Origin: Chitinophagaceae bacterium
Lineage (GTDB): Bacteria; Bacteroidota; Bacteroidia; Chitinophagales; Chitinophagaceae
Length of the DNA stretch: 64,000 nucleotides
Reading direction: 5' to 3'
NCBI GenBank assembly: GCA_004173235.1
Contig: SEAC01000030.1
Span: 1-64,000 of the forward strand
Below are positions 51,963-58,921 of this stretch, piece by piece. A program made the position numbers and the translations under genes. The notes below the pieces were generated by a model. The model made no database searches and was not told the origin of the DNA. It saw only the letters and a list, made by a program, of their open reading frames with translations. Positions within the stretch are counted from its first letter, which is position 1; the number at the start of each line of letters is the position of its first letter.

Positions 51963-54848
51963 ATGCTCCCGCTGAAAGATTTGGAAGAACAATTGCTGCA
52001 TCGCGCCGACCCGTGCCTGCCTGCCAGCGACGATGGAGCGCGCCGCCTGCTCGTGCTGAAGCAATACCGCTTTCATAAAAAACTCGAGATCCAGCTGTTT
52101 CGTGGCTGCATCACCAAAGACGGCCGTCTCAAAAACCCGCTCACGCCGATCGACCCGCTCGCGGCCGTGCTCCAGGCCGACGACCCCGACGAACTGCGCT
52201 TTTACGCCGCGGTGAGCCGGTTTCAAAACAACCCCACTGCTGCAGTTACCGACGATGACCTGGCCGCGCTCCAGATGATCTTTCAAAATCCTGCCGGCTT
52301 TCACTTCCATGTGCACAACCCGGAATTTTCGGAAAGCGTCGTGGCCGGTTCGCTGCAGGCCGTAACAACCGGCGCCGCGCTCCACGACCTGAGCATCCTC
52401 GTAGCGCAGGCCGACGGGTTTTATGACATCCGTCCGCAGTTGAATGCTGCTGAAGGACCTGTAGACCTGCGGGTGCAGCGGCTCCTGTTCGGCTACTTCC
52501 TTCGCATCGGCAACGTGCTGCACCTGCCCGCCTCGATGCAGGTGTGGAAGGCGCTGCGCTTCTTCCTGCAATATCCCGGCGGCATGCGCCTGCGGCCGGT
52601 GGACTTCGAAACTTTTCGCAGCAACATTCTTTCGAAACTGGAAGATTCGCTGAGCATCGTGTATACCTACGCTCAGGCTATGCCGCCCGATGCGCCGGAA
52701 GCCCAGCACCTGTATACGCCACCGGAGCGCGTCATCTACCTTTCGGAGCTGGGCTCGTATGTGCTCATCAACCCCGTCATGAAGTATGGCGAAAGCGAAG
52801 TGCCGCTTCGCTCGCGCCGGCCTTTATACCGCACCGATGCAAAGGGATCGCTTTTCCAGTTGGATCGGGATGGCCGCGCGGAGGATGCCTTCCTGGCACA
52901 GATCCTCCAGCAGCATCCGCATTTCGGAGAACAGCTTTCCGAGCCGCTCCCGTATTTCTACTTACACCGCCGTCGCTTCCTCGACGAAGGTTGGTTTCTT
53001 GACGCTTTTGCGCAATGGCGCAGCGAAGGCATCGCTGTGCTGGGATTTTCCGCACTCAAAGGCAACCGCTTCAACGAGCACAAACCAGAAGTGTCGGTGC
53101 GTCTCCGCAGCGGCATCAACTGGTTCAATGCGCTCATCGGCGTGCGTTATGGAAAGCAGAAGGCAAGCCTGCAACAGATGCAACGCGCCGTTCGCAACCG
53201 CAGCAAGTATGTAACGCTCGACGATGGTTCGCTTGGCGTGCTTCCCGAAGAGTGGATTCGTCGCTTCGAAGGATGGTTTGCCGCCGCGGAGCCGGATGGG
53301 GATGAATTGCCTGTACCCAAGACTGCCTTTCGCACGCTGCACGAATTGTTTGCAGAAGAAAGCTGGGATGAAGATGTGCGCAGGGAAGTTGGTCTGTACG
53401 AATCGGCCCTGTTGCGTGCCGGTGCAGTGCCGGAAGCAAAACTGCCCGAGGAACTGCACGCTACGCTGCGCGACTACCAGAAGCGCGGCTACGACTGGCT
53501 TCGCTTTTTGGACGAGCACAACTTCGGTGGATGCCTTGCGGACGATATGGGTCTTGGCAAGACCGTGCAGGCCATCGCCCTGCTGCTGGCGCAGCGCGAA
53601 CGGCACCGCGAACATCCCGACCTGGTGGTCGTTCCCACTTCGTTGCTTTTCAACTGGGAGGCCGAGTTGGAACGCTTTGCGCCTTCGCTGCGTGTGCTTC
53701 GTTTTTATGGCCCCAATCGCGCCCGGCAATTGAAGAGCACCACGCGTTACGACGTGCTGCTCACCACCTACGGCACCGTTCTTTCCGATGGCTCCTGGCT
53801 GGAGCAGCAGCAGTTCAACCTGCTCCTGCTCGACGAGGCGCAGCAGATCAAGAATCCCTCGTCGTTGCGCTATGAGGCAGTAAGCCGCCTGAAGGCCCGC
53901 AACCGCTTCACGCTTACCGGAACACCGGTGGAAAATGCAACGCTCGATCTCTATGCACAATTGTCTTTTACCTGCCCGGGATTGCTGGGAACGCCGCGCT
54001 CTTTCCGCGCGCTTTTCTCCGTCCCCATCGACCAGTTCAAGAACAGCAAGCGGGCTGCGGAATTGCAGCAGCGCGTTGCGCCCTTCGTACTGCGCCGCAG
54101 CAAGTTGGAAGTAGCGAAGGAGCTGCCCGAGAAAACGGAACTCGTGCTCCATTGCCCGATGGGCGAAGAGCAGCGTAAGGTCTACGACGCAGCCGAAGCG
54201 GAGTTTCGCGCATTCCTTGAGGGCACCGCCGATGAGGACGTGGCGCGCAACACGCTGCATGTGCTTCGGGGGCTCACGCGGCTGCGTCAGATCTGCAACT
54301 CGCCGCTGCTTGCCAGCGACACACATGTTGGTGCGGATGCTTCGTCGAAGATCGATGTGCTCACCGAGCGGCTGACCGGGCTGGTGCCTGGGCACAAGGT
54401 GCTGGTGTTTTCACAATTCGTGTCGATGCTCGAACTCATTCGAACGGAGCTGGAGAAGCGCGGCATCGGCCATGCCTGGCTTAGCGGCCGCACGCGCGAC
54501 AGGGAAGGAGCGGTGCGCCAGTTCCAGGAAGATCCATCCGTGCGTGTTTTTCTGATCAGCCTCAAAGCCGGTGGCACGGGCCTCAACCTCACCGAAGCCG
54601 ATTACGTGTTTCTCGTAGACCCGTGGTGGAATCCTGCGGTGGAAAATCAGGCCATCGATCGCGCATACCGCATCGGGCAGGAGAAGCACGTGATCGCCAC
54701 CCGTCTCATTTGTCCCGACACGATCGAAGAAAAGATCCTGCAGCTGCAGGACACGAAGCGCGCCCTGAGTGATGAATTGATACAAAGCGAAAGTGCTTTC
54801 GCGCCTTCCTTTACAAAGTCGGAGTGGCTCGAACTTCTGTCACACTAA
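51963..54848 (+). CDS. SNF2-family DEAD/DEAH helicase
   Basis: 961 residues. A ~480-residue N-terminal region of unknown fold precedes the SNF2 ATPase (about 490-950). Motif I is DDMGLGKTVQA, then LLTTYGT (motif Ib), Walker B DEAQQIKN, 'LTGTPVEN' (motif III), 'VFSQFVSMLELI' and 'LISLKAGGTGLNLTEADYV' (motif V), and 'QAIDRAYRIGQEKHVIATRLI' (motif VI). It is a Swi2/Snf2 translocase that remodels protein-DNA complexes; bacterial relatives recycle RNA polymerase (RapA) or act in unknown repair roles. It lacks the RapA-specific domains. Its stop codon overlaps the convergent response regulator stop by three to four bases. Confidence 0.92.
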   Translation: MLPLKDLEEQLLHRADPCLPASDDGARRLLVLKQYRFHKKLEIQLFRGCITKDGRLKNPLTPIDPLAAVLQADDPDELRFYAAVSRFQNNPTAAVTDDDLAALQMIFQNPAGFHFHVHNPEFSESVVAGSLQAVTTGAALHDLSILVAQADGFYDIRPQLNAAEGPVDLRVQRLLFGYFLRIGNVLHLPASMQVWKALRFFLQYPGGMRLRPVDFETFRSNILSKLEDSLSIVYTYAQAMPPDAPEAQHLYTPPERVIYLSELGSYVLINPVMKYGESEVPLRSRRPLYRTDAKGSLFQLDRDGRAEDAFLAQILQQHPHFGEQLSEPLPYFYLHRRRFLDEGWFLDAFAQWRSEGIAVLGFSALKGNRFNEHKPEVSVRLRSGINWFNALIGVRYGKQKASLQQMQRAVRNRSKYVTLDDGSLGVLPEEWIRRFEGWFAAAEPDGDELPVPKTAFRTLHELFAEESWDEDVRREVGLYESALLRAGAVPEAKLPEELHATLRDYQKRGYDWLRFLDEHNFGGCLADDMGLGKTVQAIALLLAQRERHREHPDLVVVPTSLLFNWEAELERFAPSLRVLRFYGPNRARQLKSTTRYDVLLTTYGTVLSDGSWLEQQQFNLLLLDEAQQIKNPSSLRYEAVSRLKARNRFTLTGTPVENATLDLYAQLSFTCPGLLGTPRSFRALFSVPIDQFKNSKRAAELQQRVAPFVLRRSKLEVAKELPEKTELVLHCPMGEEQRKVYDAAEAEFRAFLEGTADEDVARNTLHVLRGLTRLRQICNSPLLASDTHVGADASSKIDVLTERLTGLVPGHKVLVFSQFVSMLELIRTELEKRGIGHAWLSGRTRDREGAVRQFQEDPSVRVFLISLKAGGTGLNLTEADYVFLVDPWWNPAVENQAIDRAYRIGQEKHVIATRLICPDTIEEKILQLQDTKRALSDELIQSESAFAPSFTKSEWLELLSH
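52950..52961 (+). repeat. CCGTATTTCTAC motif
   Basis: Inside the helicase gene, in a different reading frame from the other copies (Pro-Tyr-Phe-Tyr). Confidence 0.6.
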
Positions 54849-55495
54849 GCAAGGCCGTTTTGCAGCGCGTACACCGCGATGGCCACTGCATTTTTTACCT
54901 GTAGCTTTTTCATGATGTGCTCTTTGTGCGTGTCGACGGAGCGAATGCTGATGTCGAGTGCGGTAGCGGTTTCCTTGGAAGACAAACCCTGGCAGATCAG
55001 CCGGATGATGTCTTTCTCGCGCGGCGTGAGCAAGGATGTGCGCGGGTCGGACAGGCGTGTGGTCAGCGTGCTGGTGGCGGGCGTGTTGCGGATGAACGTG
55101 TCGGGAGCAATGTGCATGCCGCCGCTATAAACGGTGCGGATGGCGCGGACGATTTCTTCGGTCGGCGCATTCTTGAGCAGGTAGCCTTTGGCGCCTGCAT
55201 TGATCATTTGCTGTATCAGCAGGATGTCGTTGAACGTGGAGAGGCCGATGATGCCGGCCCGAAGGCGACGGCGCTGGTATTCGCGCGTGGCGGTGATGCC
55301 GTCCATGCTAGGCATTTGGATATCCATCAGCACGATGTCGGGGTCGAGACTGACGGCCCGCTCGATGGAACTCAGTCCATTGTCGGCTTCGGCGATCACA
55401 TCGATGTCTTCAGCCCTGCTTTTTTTTAGCAGCGCCTTCAGTCCCTCTCGGAAAATACGATGGTCATCCGTAATTAATACGGTAATGGGCTTCAT
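54845..55495 (-). CDS. NarL/FixJ-type response regulator
   Basis: 216 residues from ATG 55495 (MKPITVLITDDHRIF). The receiver domain has the acidic pair Asp10-Asp11, phospho-acceptor Asp58 (DIVLMDIQMPSMDG), a conserved Ser/Thr in 'GLSTFNDI' and Lys in 'YLLKNAPTEE'. The LuxR-type HTH (about 145-216) includes 'LTPREKDIIRLICQGLSSKETATALD' split over its helices, then 'RSVDTHKEHIMKKL'. The cognate kinase is not adjacent; the broken NarL-type kinase at 31-33 kb is the only candidate in the window. It is divergent from the toxin-like operon, and TACGG half-sites lie in the shared intergenic region. Confidence 0.93.
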   Translation of the reverse strand: MKPITVLITDDHRIFREGLKALLKKSRAEDIDVIAEADNGLSSIERAVSLDPDIVLMDIQMPSMDGITATREYQRRRLRAGIIGLSTFNDILLIQQMINAGAKGYLLKNAPTEEIVRAIRTVYSGGMHIAPDTFIRNTPATSTLTTRLSDPRTSLLTPREKDIIRLICQGLSSKETATALDISIRSVDTHKEHIMKKLQVKNAVAIAVYALQNGLA

Positions 55496-55592
55496 GTCGG
55501 TTGTGGCGGTTCCACGTTGAAGGTACAGTACTTCTAATACGGAAGTACCGGCATCGGGAATAATACGGATGCCTTCTCGGTTGAAATACGGA
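55468..55592. promoter_or_regulatory. Cluster of TACGG half-sites between regulator and toxin-like operon
   Basis: CCGTAATTAATACGG (55468-55482, palindromic), TAATACGGA (55535-55543), TAATACGGA (55561-55569) and GAAATACGGA (55583-55592). The first lies in the regulator's own 5' coding end and the last abuts the toxin-operon -33 element. An extra inverted repeat, GTACTTC/GAAGTAC, surrounds the second (55528-55548). Candidate binding array for a response regulator. Confidence 0.5.
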
Positions 55593-55623
55593 TTGTGGCG
55601 GTTAAATGGAAGCGGTAAGCTTG
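55593..55623 (+). promoter_or_regulatory. Putative promoter of the toxin-like operon
   Basis: TTG (55593-55595), 20 bases, TAAGCTTG (55616-55623; one mismatch to TAnnTTTG), 31 bases upstream of the first ATG. Confidence 0.5.
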
Positions 55624-55654
55624 TAGTTCTCAATAACCAACAAAATAACTGCTC

Positions 55655-56758
55655 ATGCTCGCCCCCGACAAAGACGTAGTGAACCAGTTCCTCGTCAACC
55701 TTTTAAGTTCGTATCAATCCGTAACGCTGGCAGCCATTTCGCTGCAACAGGCACGCTTCTTTCCGCTGCAGCCGCCACCCGACTGGATGAAGTCGCTGGA
55801 AACCGACCTGGGCAATGCGCAGGACACGGCCACCGACTGGCTGATCGGTAAAGGACCCAACGTGATCGCTCTGGTGCCGCAGTATTTCGTATCGTATTCC
55901 AACAGCATGCAGGTGCTGGCCAGCAACATCCGCAACGCCACCTCCAAAGAGCAGGCGATCCGCTACCTCCAATGGCTGCAGAAACACATCGCCGCCATTC
56001 CTGAAGACGTGAAGACGCAACAGAAAACGCTCAACGCTTTTGCCGACACCTTCCAGCCCTACCAGCAAAAGATCCAGACGGCGCTCACGGCTGCGCAGGC
56101 GGCCATCAAAACCGACCAGGACAAAGTGAAGGATCTTTCCGACCGCATTAACCAGTTGTATCGCGACATATCGGCCGAAACGGAAAAGGCCAGCCAGGGC
56201 ATGAGCGGGGTGGCCACCTCGGGAGCCTCGCTTTCTTTTGCCCTGCTGTCGTGGAGCTTTGCCGTTGCAACCGCCGCCAGCCCCGCGTTTCCGTTCATCG
56301 GTATCGCCGTTGCCGTGGGCGGCCTCACGTATGGCGCCATCGTTAACGCCATCAACACCGCCAAGATCACCGAGAACCTGAAAACGATCCGCGACCTGCA
56401 GGTGAGCCTCGTTGGCGAGAACCAGGCCATAGCCATCGTCCAGAACCTGACACAGATACTCCAGAACGTGAACGACTCCGTTAAAGGCATCACCAAGGCG
56501 CTCGACGTAACGCCCATCTGGCGGGATGAAAGCAATAAAGTAGATGAAGCCATTGCAGCCCTCACCGTTTACAGCGGCAACGACTTCAAATCACTTCCCG
56601 CTCTCAGCACGCTCGACAAAGCAGTTGAAGCATGGAAGGCCGTATCCGCTGCAGCCATCAACGTACAGAAGTCGGCGATGGGTATGAGCAGCGGCGGCGT
56701 CATCGAATTCAATGCACAAACGATGGAGCCCACGCCGCTCGTGGCGATGTACAACTAA
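55655..56758 (+). CDS. HBL/NHE-like alpha-pore-forming toxin subunit 1 (putative)
   Basis: 367 residues, mostly long amphipathic helices, with no signal peptide. An N-terminal signature shared with the next two genes (Trp44, then Trp62 in 'DWLIGKGPNVIALVPQYF') is followed by a helical bundle. A single hydrophobic stretch (about 184-231, 'SLSFALLSWSFAVATAASP' then 'FPFIGIAVAVGGLTYGAIV') could form the membrane-inserting hairpin. A further long coiled helix follows (about 235-290). This helix-hairpin-helix plan is that of the Bacillus HBL/NHE, Serratia/Aeromonas and Mak toxin families. Identification rests on architecture, not on a database match. It is the first gene of a four- or five-gene operon behind a response regulator. 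Confidence 0.65.
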   Translation: MLAPDKDVVNQFLVNLLSSYQSVTLAAISLQQARFFPLQPPPDWMKSLETDLGNAQDTATDWLIGKGPNVIALVPQYFVSYSNSMQVLASNIRNATSKEQAIRYLQWLQKHIAAIPEDVKTQQKTLNAFADTFQPYQQKIQTALTAAQAAIKTDQDKVKDLSDRINQLYRDISAETEKASQGMSGVATSGASLSFALLSWSFAVATAASPAFPFIGIAVAVGGLTYGAIVNAINTAKITENLKTIRDLQVSLVGENQAIAIVQNLTQILQNVNDSVKGITKALDVTPIWRDESNKVDEAIAALTVYSGNDFKSLPALSTLDKAVEAWKAVSAAAINVQKSAMGMSSGGVIEFNAQTMEPTPLVAMYN

Positions 56759-56800
56759 TTCAAACCCGTTCATTTCACTCACTTCAACAACCAACAGTTT

Positions 56801-57937
56801 ATGGGAACAATTACTACGATGCGCCTCAGCGACAATGATGCGCAAAAAGACAAGTTTGCCACGCACGTGGATGTATTGGCCAAGATCCGTGCGTATGCCA
56901 TTGGCGTGCAGCAAACGAGCATCGCTTCTTACAAGAACCCGCCGCCAACGTGGTTCGACACCCTCAGCGGTAACCTCAATTCCGCGAAGGGGCACGCTTC
57001 TGTTTGGAATACGACACTCGAGCCGGGCATCACTGCCACCATCCCGCAGTCGGTGATCGAACTGGGCAACCGCTTCAAAGTGGGCACCAACGCGATGCTC
57101 GCCATCCTCGCTTCCTGCGGCAACCAGCCCAGCCCCGACCAGGTGAAGCAGATCAGCGGTGACCTTGGCTGGATCGTGAAGCACGTGGAAGAGCAGCGCG
57201 CCTCCATCGCCTCGCTGCAGCTGCAGTTCCAGACATTTCAGAACAGCGCCGCTGCCGACTTCAACAGCCTTACGACAGGCAACGACAGCATCCAGCAGGC
57301 CATCCTCGACGACAATAAGCGCATCATACAGCTGCAGGGCGACATTGCCGTGCAGAATGCGGAGATCGCGAAAGACAATGCGGCCATCACGGCGTCCGGC
57401 ATCGCCGGTGGCGTTGGTCTTTTTGTAGGCGTAGGCGTAATGGGCCTTGGTGCGGCTGCTGCGGGTCCGCTCGCACCCATCGCCATCGGCATCGGCGCCT
57501 TCATCATGGTGGGCTCCATCGTGGAGATGGCGACTGTGATCGCCATTTATGCCAAGAAGCTTGCCGACGCACAGTCGAAGCTGGCGCAGGACAACGCGGA
57601 CCTTGCCAACGAACAGAAGGAAGTGGCCGCCCTGACCATCATGAACAATTCGATAACGAACCTCGTGGGCCTCAACAAAGACATGGCACAATCGCTCACC
57701 GACGTGGCCAACTGGTTCTCGGCGATCTCCGCCAAGATCGTTACCGTGAAGCGCGACATCGACGAGGCCGGCGACGATATGAAAAAGTCGGATTGGGATT
57801 CTTTCGTGATGGACATCCAGACCTCGCAGTTGGACTGGGCCGACTTTGTCAACTTCGCTACGCAAATGCAGAAGGTGGTGACCACCATTCAGAACCAGGT
57901 GATCGACGTGCGGCAGAAGGAAGCCGTGGCCGCCTAA
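56801..57937 (+). CDS. HBL/NHE-like alpha-pore-forming toxin subunit 2 (putative)
   Basis: 378 residues, no signal peptide. The same N-terminal signature (Trp51 and Trp69, 18 apart, in 'PPPTWFDTLSGNLNSAKGHA' and 'VWNTTLEPGITATIPQSVI') opens the protein. Long helices include a heptad-rich segment at about 150-195. A strongly hydrophobic double segment (about 196-250, 'GVGLFVGVGVMGLGAAAAG' then 'LAPIAIGIGAFIMVGSIV') is the clearest pore-hairpin candidate of the three. A second long helix (about 251-290) and a C-terminal bundle finish it. It lies 42 bases after subunit 1. An intrinsic terminator follows the stop, before subunit 3. Confidence 0.7.
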   Translation: MGTITTMRLSDNDAQKDKFATHVDVLAKIRAYAIGVQQTSIASYKNPPPTWFDTLSGNLNSAKGHASVWNTTLEPGITATIPQSVIELGNRFKVGTNAMLAILASCGNQPSPDQVKQISGDLGWIVKHVEEQRASIASLQLQFQTFQNSAAADFNSLTTGNDSIQQAILDDNKRIIQLQGDIAVQNAEIAKDNAAITASGIAGGVGLFVGVGVMGLGAAAAGPLAPIAIGIGAFIMVGSIVEMATVIAIYAKKLADAQSKLAQDNADLANEQKEVAALTIMNNSITNLVGLNKDMAQSLTDVANWFSAISAKIVTVKRDIDEAGDDMKKSDWDSFVMDIQTSQLDWADFVNFATQMQKVVTTIQNQVIDVRQKEAVAA

Positions 57938-57944
57938 CGGTTCC

Positions 57945-57968
57945 GGCCGGGCCCGCCCGGCCTTTTTT
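57945..57968 (+). terminator. Intrinsic terminator inside the toxin-like operon
   Basis: GGCCGGGC (57945-57952) and GCCCGGCC (57955-57962), then six T. It is expected to be partly read through, lowering expression of downstream genes. Confidence 0.75.
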
Positions 57969-57987
57969 CATTCTTCAACTTTTTCCG

Positions 57988-58887
57988 ATGCCTACTCTCA
58001 CCAATGTGGCCGGCCAGCTGGCGCCAGCCCTGAAGACGAGCGATCTGCAGACTTCACGTAGCAGCGCGCAAACGCTTACCAACTACGCGCAGGCCACGGT
58101 GTCTGCCGTGCCCGATCTCCCCGGTTCCGACGACTGGGTGGCGCCGCTCCAGGCAAAGATCGATATCGCGCGGGGCCATGCGCAAAACTGGCTCGACAAT
58201 GTCTGCCCGGCCGTAACTCAGGGAACGCCGCAGGGTATCATTCAATTCAACACTGTCTTCCAGGATGTGGCGCGCCAGCTGCAGCAACTGGATGCGGCCA
58301 TCGGCGGAGGTGCGCCCACCGCGGCCCAGCGGCAACAGGCCGACAGCCTTTTGCAAATGCTCGTATCCGGAAGCGTCAGCCAGCAGGCTGCGGCAGGTGC
58401 GCGGCTGGAGTCGGTAAGCGGATACGCTTCCGATCTGAATCGCGACCAGCAATCACTAAGCGATGCGCTCGATGTGGCGATCGGCAAACTTACCGGTGCG
58501 GCACAGGCCATCCGGCAGGTGGAGACGATCATCGGTGAGCAGTTCCTTGATAGCAACGTGCTTGGTCCCTGCTCGGTGATCGTGATGGTGAACATGAACA
58601 TCACCGTGCAACTGGCAGGCTCCGGCATCGATCAAAACCTCATTGCGCTCGTGTTTGCCAAAACGATCCTCGAAACGCAGAGCGGCAATGCGAAGTCGGC
58701 GATGCAGTCCGCGCAGTCGCTGCACGATGCCTGGTCAATCATCCAGGGACAGTTTGGCTCGGTGCGCAGCGCGTTACAGGATGCAAGTGATGATGCTTTT
58801 GCACCAACATTCCAGCAGCTTGATGTGACCGTTGCCGCGCAACAATGGAAAGGCCTCGCTGATTTCGCCCAGGGACAAATGAACTGA
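57988..58887 (+). CDS. HBL/NHE-like alpha-pore-forming toxin subunit 3 (putative)
   Basis: 299 residues from ATG 57988; a longer frame upstream overlaps subunit 2 and the terminator and is not credible. The family signature recurs: Trp50 and Trp68, again 18 apart ('DDWVAPLQAKIDIARGHAQN', 'WLDNVCPAVTQGTPQGIIQF'). The rest is helical with only a moderately hydrophobic region (about 191-225, 'SVIVMVNMNITVQLAGSG'). It may be the binding component rather than the pore-former. No signal peptide. 34 bases separate it from the 760-residue gene. Confidence 0.6.
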   Translation: MPTLTNVAGQLAPALKTSDLQTSRSSAQTLTNYAQATVSAVPDLPGSDDWVAPLQAKIDIARGHAQNWLDNVCPAVTQGTPQGIIQFNTVFQDVARQLQQLDAAIGGGAPTAAQRQQADSLLQMLVSGSVSQQAAAGARLESVSGYASDLNRDQQSLSDALDVAIGKLTGAAQAIRQVETIIGEQFLDSNVLGPCSVIVMVNMNITVQLAGSGIDQNLIALVFAKTILETQSGNAKSAMQSAQSLHDAWSIIQGQFGSVRSALQDASDDAFAPTFQQLDVTVAAQQWKGLADFAQGQMN

Positions 58888-58921
58888 GCGTCCCATTCAA
58901 CAACCCTCAAAAAACAACGTC

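Noticed and set aside
54845-54848. Overlap of helicase and regulator stop codons as a sign of misannotation
   Set aside because: Both C-termini match their families; short tail-to-tail overlaps are common.
55655-58887. The three helical proteins as phage tail, tape-measure or T9SS cargo proteins
   Set aside because: No other phage structural genes, no signal peptides and no T9SS sorting domains; length and hairpin position fit alpha-PFT subunits better.
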